This document shows, piece after piece, positions 59,213-64,000 of a DNA stretch of 64,000 bases. The notes beneath the pieces were generated by a model. That model was given only the letters and a program-made list of their open reading frames with translations. It did no database searches and was not told the origin of the DNA. The DNA is taken from positions 1,178,001-1,242,000 of the forward strand of contig NZ_CP006842.1 of the NCBI RefSeq assembly GCF_000626675.1, given 5' to 3'. Position 1 is the stretch's first letter. Each line of letters begins with the position of its first letter. Position numbers and translations under genes: made by a program. This DNA is from Corynebacterium glyciniphilum AJ 3170 (GTDB taxonomy: Bacteria > Actinomycetota > Actinomycetes > Mycobacteriales > Mycobacteriaceae).

Positions 59213-61090
59213 CTACTGGTTGTCCTCGGTGACGGTAAACGCCACCGTCTGCAAGCTCTGGTGCCCGTACCGGTCGGTGCCCTTCACCTCCACGGTGTGT
59301 TCGCCGACAGCCAGGTCGTCCGGCAGCGTCGCACGCCAGACATGCGGACTGGCCTGGGCGACGTTGCCGGAGGAGCTCAGATTGTGCGTGGCGGAGACAG
59401 TTTCCGTGTACTCCCAGCCCTTGTTCAATGCTTCGCCCTCGGCCGGCTGGGTGTGCTCGGCATCGACAGTCTCTCCGTCGATCGTGACCTGGACATCCGC
59501 ACCGGTGGAGCCGCCGAAGAAGCTGGTCGTCAGGTAGGACCCTCCGTCGACGACGTCCTGCTGGGACACCTCCAGCGGATCAATCTGCTCCGGGGCATCC
59601 CCCTGCTTGTCGTTGTCCTGCCACTGTTGGGCGTCTTCGGCCCACGTGCGCCAGGTGGGCGAGTTGATACCGGTGAGGAACTGGTGGTCCTGCTCCTCAT
59701 TGCGCACCGTGTAGTACTCGCTGCGGCCAGTGCCGTCGAACTCAAAGGTCAGCACGCCCGGCTCTGCCGCGTCCGACGTGTAGGCGTGGGGGACGCCATT
59801 GTCGTTGAGCTCACCTGAGTACCAGTCGCCGGACACCGCGCCGGCGATGATCTGGTCGTGGCTGAGCTGGGTGATCGGGCTCTGATCGTTGTCGGCCCAT
59901 TCTGCACGCTGTTCCCCGGCGACGAGGTGTTCGAGGGTGTGGGTGTGTCCACCGACAGTCACCGCATGGGGATAGTCAGCGAGGATCTCGTAAAGGTCGT
60001 CGGCGTTGTCGGTCACGACCTCCTGATAGCTGACGATCGGTGCATGCGCGGCGATCACGATCTGCTGGTCCGGCTCAATGGTGGCCAGGTCATTCCTGAG
60101 CCATTCGAGCTGTTGATCGTCAATCTTCTCGTCGTATCCGCCGTTGCCGCTGCCGTCGTCACCGTTGTAGACGATGTTGTCCAGGGCAACGAAGTGGGTC
60201 TCGCCGACATCGTAGGAATAGTACGGCGCGCCGAAATCCCGACGGTAGGTGTCGGTGGCATTGACGTCGGAGGTGGCGTCGTAATCGATGTCATGGTTCC
60301 CCGGCAACGCACGGACAGGGCCGTTGGCATCGCTGTACAACTGCTTCAGGTCCGGATTGAGGCTCAGGTCGTCGCCGACATTGTCACCGAGCAACAGGAT
60401 TCCGCAACCGGCGTAGTCGTCCCGCGCGGCCAGGTCCGCGGGAGCACCCTTCCGGGCGTACTCGACTTCCTGCTTGTCGTAGGTCTGTGTGTCTGCCGCC
60501 ATGGGGCAGGACTGCTCCGGTGACGCGGTGGCTTCGGATGCCGCAAGCGGAAAGTTCACGGCAGAGGGGACCGGGCCGGTTGGTTCGAGCCCTCCGAACG
60601 TGAGATCCGGTGATCCTTCCGGATAGTGCTGGTAGCTGAACTGGGCGAAGTTGTCTTCGTCGACGGGGACCTGCCAGCCGGCAGGTTGGGTGACCGACAC
60701 CGACATGTTGTCGCGGACGGGGAGCTCATAGCGGCCGGTGTCATCGGTGGTGGTCACGTCGATACCGTTGGTGACTCGGACGCCGGGGACACCAGCTTCG
60801 TCCCCGTCGAGCGCGGAGTTCCTGTTGGCGTCGTCAAAGACGCGACCGGTGAAGAGGCTCTGGTCATTGGCTTCTCCGTCGACGACCTCGACGGAGCCTT
60901 CGTAGAGGCCCTCGTTACCGGACGGGTCGGTGGGAGCGGAGGATCCCGGACGTGAGCTTGAACCGGGCAGTGCGGAACCGTCCTGGGCGTAGGCGGGGGT
61001 TTGCGCCGGGGCGGTGGTGAGGATCACGGCAGCGGCGAGGACGGTGCCGAGAGGTGCGCGTAGCGAGCGCGAGTGCATGCGTGAGGGCAT
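59213..61090 (-). CDS. Secreted calcineurin-like metallophosphoesterase
   Basis: A 625-residue exported enzyme. A signal peptide ends near AYAQDG, followed by a Ser/Gly/Pro linker. Residues 75-145 form an SdrD/CnaB-like beta domain (TGRVFDDANRNSALDGDEAG). The phosphoesterase core follows, with GDNVGDD, GNHDIDYD, HAPIVS and GGHTHTLEH giving the metal ligands. A C-terminal domain ends in beta strands (EVKGTDRYGHQSLQTVAF). It probably cleaves a phosphate ester or cell-wall phosphodiester outside the cell. Substrate unknown. Confidence 0.88.
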   Translation of the reverse strand: MPSRMHSRSLRAPLGTVLAAAVILTTAPAQTPAYAQDGSALPGSSSRPGSSAPTDPSGNEGLYEGSVEVVDGEANDQSLFTGRVFDDANRNSALDGDEAGVPGVRVTNGIDVTTTDDTGRYELPVRDNMSVSVTQPAGWQVPVDEDNFAQFSYQHYPEGSPDLTFGGLEPTGPVPSAVNFPLAASEATASPEQSCPMAADTQTYDKQEVEYARKGAPADLAARDDYAGCGILLLGDNVGDDLSLNPDLKQLYSDANGPVRALPGNHDIDYDATSDVNATDTYRRDFGAPYYSYDVGETHFVALDNIVYNGDDGSGNGGYDEKIDDQQLEWLRNDLATIEPDQQIVIAAHAPIVSYQEVVTDNADDLYEILADYPHAVTVGGHTHTLEHLVAGEQRAEWADNDQSPITQLSHDQIIAGAVSGDWYSGELNDNGVPHAYTSDAAEPGVLTFEFDGTGRSEYYTVRNEEQDHQFLTGINSPTWRTWAEDAQQWQDNDKQGDAPEQIDPLEVSQQDVVDGGSYLTTSFFGGSTGADVQVTIDGETVDAEHTQPAEGEALNKGWEYTETVSATHNLSSSGNVAQASPHVWRATLPDDLAVGEHTVEVKGTDRYGHQSLQTVAFTVTEDNQ

Positions 61091-61188
61091 GGGAGCATTC
61101 TCCTGTCAGAAACTGAGGGTCGGCATGTGCCGTCACACAGTCTGGGTGCTACCTGTGTCACCGTGGTGACGATGCAGGAGAGTGCAGA

Positions 61189-62082
61189 TCAACGCCGGGT
61201 GAACAGGTCATGATGAGCGTCGGTCATCATCTCCACCAGCGCCGTCGCCGCCGGCCCCGGGTTGAAATCACTCCAGGCCAGATACTGGATGCGCGACGGC
61301 CCGTCGGCCACGTCGAGGATGTGCACATCAGCGTCCTCAGGGATGGCGTCGCGGGAGAGGAGAGCGACGGCGAGTCCTTGCCGGACGACCTCCAGCATGA
61401 AGCTGGTGTCTACTGCCTCGAAGGCGACATCGCGGGTCAGGCCGGCGTCGCGGAACGCCACGTCGGACTGCGCCCGACCCGGCGAGTCGACCGGGAAATC
61501 CACGAATGCCTCGCCGTCCAGGTCGGCGAGTGCGATGTTGTCACGTCCGGCGAGACGGTGAGTCGCGCTGACCACCGCCACGAGATCCTCGCGGACAAGT
61601 TCCTGACTACGTACTCCGCGGGGTGGTTGACCGGCGGGTAGACCAAGCACCGCGACGTCCATCCCTCCGGAGCGGATGGCGGCGATGAATTCGTCGCTAC
61701 TCCCGCCGAGAAGCCGGATCTTCACTGCCGGGTGAGCCTGGTGGAACCTGCCGAGGACCGCCGGGACATCGATGGCGGTCACCGTGGGAATTACGCCGAT
61801 GGTGACCGTGCCCCGGATCCGACCGGTGGCTGCGGCTGCGTCAGCGGCGGCACGGTCGGCGGCGTCCAGACTGGCCTGAGCGGAGGGAAGGAACGCTGCA
61901 CCGGCGTCGGTGAGTTCGACCCTCCTGCTGGTACGGGCGAAAAGCTGCACGCCGAGTTCGTGCTCCAGTGCTTTGATCCGGTGGCTCATCGCCGACTGCA
62001 CGATGTGGCAGCGCTCCGCTGCTCGGGTGAAGTTGCGGGTCTCGGCGACGGCCAGGACGTACCTCAGTTGCTGCAGTTCCAT
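61189..62082 (-). CDS. LysR-family transcriptional regulator
   Basis: A 297-residue LysR regulator. The winged helix begins MELQQLRYVLAVAETRNFTR and continues AAERCHIVQSAMSHRIKAL. The effector domain is the usual two-lobe type. It is divergent from the EamA transporter and its NAD-dependent partner. A T-N11-A-like dyad ACATG-N9-CATGT (62118-62136) lies in the gap and may be its site. Confidence 0.88.
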   Translation of the reverse strand: MELQQLRYVLAVAETRNFTRAAERCHIVQSAMSHRIKALEHELGVQLFARTSRRVELTDAGAAFLPSAQASLDAADRAAADAAAATGRIRGTVTIGVIPTVTAIDVPAVLGRFHQAHPAVKIRLLGGSSDEFIAAIRSGGMDVAVLGLPAGQPPRGVRSQELVREDLVAVVSATHRLAGRDNIALADLDGEAFVDFPVDSPGRAQSDVAFRDAGLTRDVAFEAVDTSFMLEVVRQGLAVALLSRDAIPEDADVHILDVADGPSRIQYLAWSDFNPGPAATALVEMMTDAHHDLFTRR

Positions 62083-62152
62083 AGATCAATCATGTATCAC
62101 GATCGGTGGAATGAAAAACATGTGTTGGACTCATGTCTCGTGCTGACTGACG

Positions 62153-63154
62153 ATGAAAGGCATGACAGCAACCACAGCAACAGCCGCACCCCACCAACCA
62201 CCGCCCTCTCCACCGGGCGCGCCACCACCAGCGACGGGGAGCGCACGGGTGGGGTGGACGGCCCTGACCGCCATCACGCCCGCGGTGTGGGGGACCACCT
62301 ACATCGTGACCACGCACATGCTGCCGGACGGCCACCCGCTGTTCGCGGCGATGATGCGCGCCCTGCCCGCCGGACTGATTGCCCTGCTCCTCGCCCGGAC
62401 GCTGCCGCGTGGATCCTGGTGGTGGAAAAGCCTGGTGCTCGGCACCCTGAACATGGCGGCGTTCTTCCCGCTGCTCTTCCTCACCGCCCAGCATCTACCC
62501 GGCGGGGTCGCCGCCACGCTGAACGCGTCCCAACCCATCGTCGTCGCCTTCCTTGCCGTGGCGATCCTGCACGAGAAGCTCTCGGTCTGGCGACTGGGGT
62601 GGGGGATCGTCGGTGTCGGTGGCGTGGCCCTGGTCGTACTCGGTCCCGGGGCGGGGCTGGACCTTGTCGGTCTGCTGGCAGGTATCGGTGCCGCCGCATC
62701 GATGGGCACCGGCGTGGTGCTCACCAAGAAGTGGGGACGCCCGGACGGGGTCAGCGCGACGGCGCTCGCCGGATGGCAGCTCACCGCGGCAGGGCTCGTC
62801 CTGCTGGTCCCGGCGCTCCTCGTCGACGGTGTGCCGCAGGACATCGACGGCACCACGGTCGCCGGATACCTCTGGCTCGGACTGGTCGGCGGCCTGATGA
62901 CCTACATCATCTGGTTCTCCGGTATCCGACGTCTCCCGGTCACCGCAACGGCATTGCTCGGCCTGTTGTCTCCGCTGGTGGCAGCGGTGCTGGGAGCGGT
63001 CATCGCTGGGGAGTCGTTCGGCACCGTTCAACTGGCAGGGTTCGCCCTGGCGCTGTCGGCGATGGTGGCGGGCCAACTCCCACCGCCGCGGAAGACGACA
63101 CAACGCACGACGAACTCCCGTACGGGACACTCACCGGAAGGAACTGACTCATGA
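62153..63154 (+). CDS. EamA/DMT-family transporter
   Basis: A 333-residue drug/metabolite transporter with ten helices and two EamA repeats. Typical stretches are TYIVTTHMLPDGHPLFAAMM and LVVLGPGAGLDLVGLLAGIG. The N-terminus is a proline-rich cytoplasmic tail. A second ATG three codons on is possible. It is divergent from LysR, and its stop overlaps the next gene (ATGA). It exports small metabolites or drugs; the substrate is unknown. Confidence 0.85.
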   Translation: MKGMTATTATAAPHQPPPSPPGAPPPATGSARVGWTALTAITPAVWGTTYIVTTHMLPDGHPLFAAMMRALPAGLIALLLARTLPRGSWWWKSLVLGTLNMAAFFPLLFLTAQHLPGGVAATLNASQPIVVAFLAVAILHEKLSVWRLGWGIVGVGGVALVVLGPGAGLDLVGLLAGIGAAASMGTGVVLTKKWGRPDGVSATALAGWQLTAAGLVLLVPALLVDGVPQDIDGTTVAGYLWLGLVGGLMTYIIWFSGIRRLPVTATALLGLLSPLVAAVLGAVIAGESFGTVQLAGFALALSAMVAGQLPPPRKTTQRTTNSRTGHSPEGTDS

Positions 63155-63795
63155 ACATCGCCGTCATTGGGGCGACCGGCATGGCGGGCAGCGCCATCGT
63201 CGCCGAAGCACTGTCCCGCGGACACCACGTCACCGCGGTGTCGCGGCATGCGCAGGGGAGTGGAAACGATCTGCTTCGAACCGTCGCCCTGGACCTTGCC
63301 TCACTGGACGCGGTCGCGGATCTGCCGCAGATCCTCGCCGGCGTCGACGCCGCGGTGCTGGCTGTGCGGCCTTCGCCAGGCTCGGAGCATCTGATGGGGC
63401 CGATGACCGCCACCGTCCTCGACGCCGCAGAACGTGCCGGGACCCGCGTCCTGGTCGTCGGTGGGTCAGCACCCTTACGCTCGCCGGACGATCCGGATCG
63501 TCTCCTCATCGACGACACCAGGTACATCCCCGAAGCCTGGCGACCGATCGCCGGAGCGAGTCTGGACCAGTTCCAGGTGTGCATGGAGCACACCCGCACC
63601 CGGTGGACGTATCTCAGCCCGTCGGCGGTCTTCGAGCCAGGGGAGGACACCGGCGGATACCGACGAGGCACCACCACGTTGCTGACGGACAAACACGGCC
63701 AGTCCCGCGTCACCCCGGGCGACCTGGCACTGGCCGCCGTCGACGAGAGCGAGGAGCCCGGCGATGACCCGCACATCACCGTCATCGGACGCTAA
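63151..63795 (+). CDS. NAD(P)-dependent oxidoreductase (NmrA/atypical SDR)
   Basis: A 214-residue Rossmann protein. The cofactor site MNIAVIGATGMAGSAIVAEA is the NAD(P)-binding pattern of atypical SDRs, and VLVVGGSAPLRSPDDPDRLL follows. The catalytic Tyr/Lys of classical SDRs is not obvious, so it may be an NmrA-like regulatory protein. The ATG overlaps the EamA stop, so it is the second gene of a LysR-controlled operon. Confidence 0.8.
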   Translation: MNIAVIGATGMAGSAIVAEALSRGHHVTAVSRHAQGSGNDLLRTVALDLASLDAVADLPQILAGVDAAVLAVRPSPGSEHLMGPMTATVLDAAERAGTRVLVVGGSAPLRSPDDPDRLLIDDTRYIPEAWRPIAGASLDQFQVCMEHTRTRWTYLSPSAVFEPGEDTGGYRRGTTTLLTDKHGQSRVTPGDLALAAVDESEEPGDDPHITVIGR

Positions 63796-64000
63796 CCGCG
63801 ACCAGACGCCGGACACCGGACCGTCCGGCGTGTTCACGCCATCACTGCGGTTGCTCACCGTCGGGTTGCTGGTCTCGGTCGGCATCGTGGCGTTCGACGG
63901 TCTCGGGGTCACCACCGCGATGCCGCAGAGTCGACGCGAGATGCGACAGGGGACGGTGACGTGCCGGGCTGATTCGATGATGGGTCTGGTCATCCTGGCT
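63764..64000 (+). CDS. N-terminal part of an MFS transporter, possibly interrupted
   Basis: Runs off the right edge. The first 50 residues end in LLTVGLLVSVGIVAFDGLG then VTTAMP, a typical first helix and loop of MFS exporters. Beyond residue 53 the reading frame continues but loses the expected periplasmic loop and second helix (QSRREMRQGTVTCRADSM). This could be an insertion, a frameshift, or an unusual protein. Its start overlaps the last codons of the oxidoreductase gene. The remaining sequence is too short to decide. Confidence 0.5.
   Translation, partial: MTRTSPSSDANRDQTPDTGPSGVFTPSLRLLTVGLLVSVGIVAFDGLGVTTAMPQSRREMRQGTVTCRADSMMGLVILA

Noticed and set aside
1..64000. CRISPR arrays, rRNA, tRNA, complete insertion sequences
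   Set aside because: Looked for direct repeats with spacers, tRNA-like T-arm sequences and transposase motifs; none found apart from the items listed.

Overview
The window is GC-rich, tightly packed DNA from an actinobacterium, most likely a high-GC Corynebacterium or close relative. The evidence is the MksFEB/JetABC-type condensin operon, a TctCBA tricarboxylate transporter, an SCO1664-type kinase/DUF3090/phosphomutase trio, an ECF41 sigma factor, frequent 4-bp ATGA or GTGA gene overlaps, GTG/TTG starts, and promoters placed directly at start codons (leaderless transcripts). This is a judgement from gene content, not a database match. I see no rRNA, tRNA, CRISPR array or complete insertion sequence.

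Layout. 1-5.5 kb: end of a Mg-chelatase-like AAA ATPase with its VWA partner, then the kinase/DUF3090/phosphomutase trio and an FAD monooxygenase facing a TetR regulator. 6-18.4 kb: a run of efflux genes, each beside a local regulator: an MFS pump, a TetR plus a Cmx-like MFS pump with a short leader ORF, a MerR controlling a quinone-reductase-like enzyme, a toxin/antitoxin-like pair, an ABC exporter with a second MerR, and a MerR-type promoter driving hydrolase-MFS-MFS. 18.4-25.6 kb: a secreted GDSL esterase, a small membrane protein, and jetA-jetB-jetC without jetD. 25.6-31 kb: the tctCBA operon running into two UspA genes and small membrane proteins.

31-41.6 kb: redox enzymes (quinone reductase with a cupin, aldo/keto reductase), an AlkC-type DNA glycosylase with MarR, a siderophore-interacting protein facing a TetR, an ECF41 locus, a NUDIX hydrolase, and a DHA2 pump facing an XRE/MmyB-like regulator. 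41.7-45.4 kb: a four-gene operon (SDR, alpha/beta hydrolase, unknown, luciferase-like) whose upstream region carries nearly the same 29-bp operator as the XRE regulator, suggesting one regulon. 45.5-64 kb: an MFS pump facing ArsR, a TetR, a Fic protein, a TsnR-type thiopeptide-resistance rRNA methyltransferase facing an MFS pump, two SDRs with TetR, LysE and MocR, a HigA antitoxin with only a remnant of HigB, an AlkA-type glycosylase, an RCC1-repeat protein, a secreted phosphoesterase, LysR facing EamA, and a possibly interrupted MFS gene at the edge.

Overall this reads as an accessory, xenobiotic-response region: at least eight MFS genes plus ABC, EamA and LysE exporters, thirteen regulatory genes, and several palindromic operators in divergent intergenic spaces. 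The most notable items are the nuclease-less condensin operon, the shared XRE operator, the TsnR-like methyltransferase, and the Cmx-like gene preceded by a translationally coupled leader ORF.
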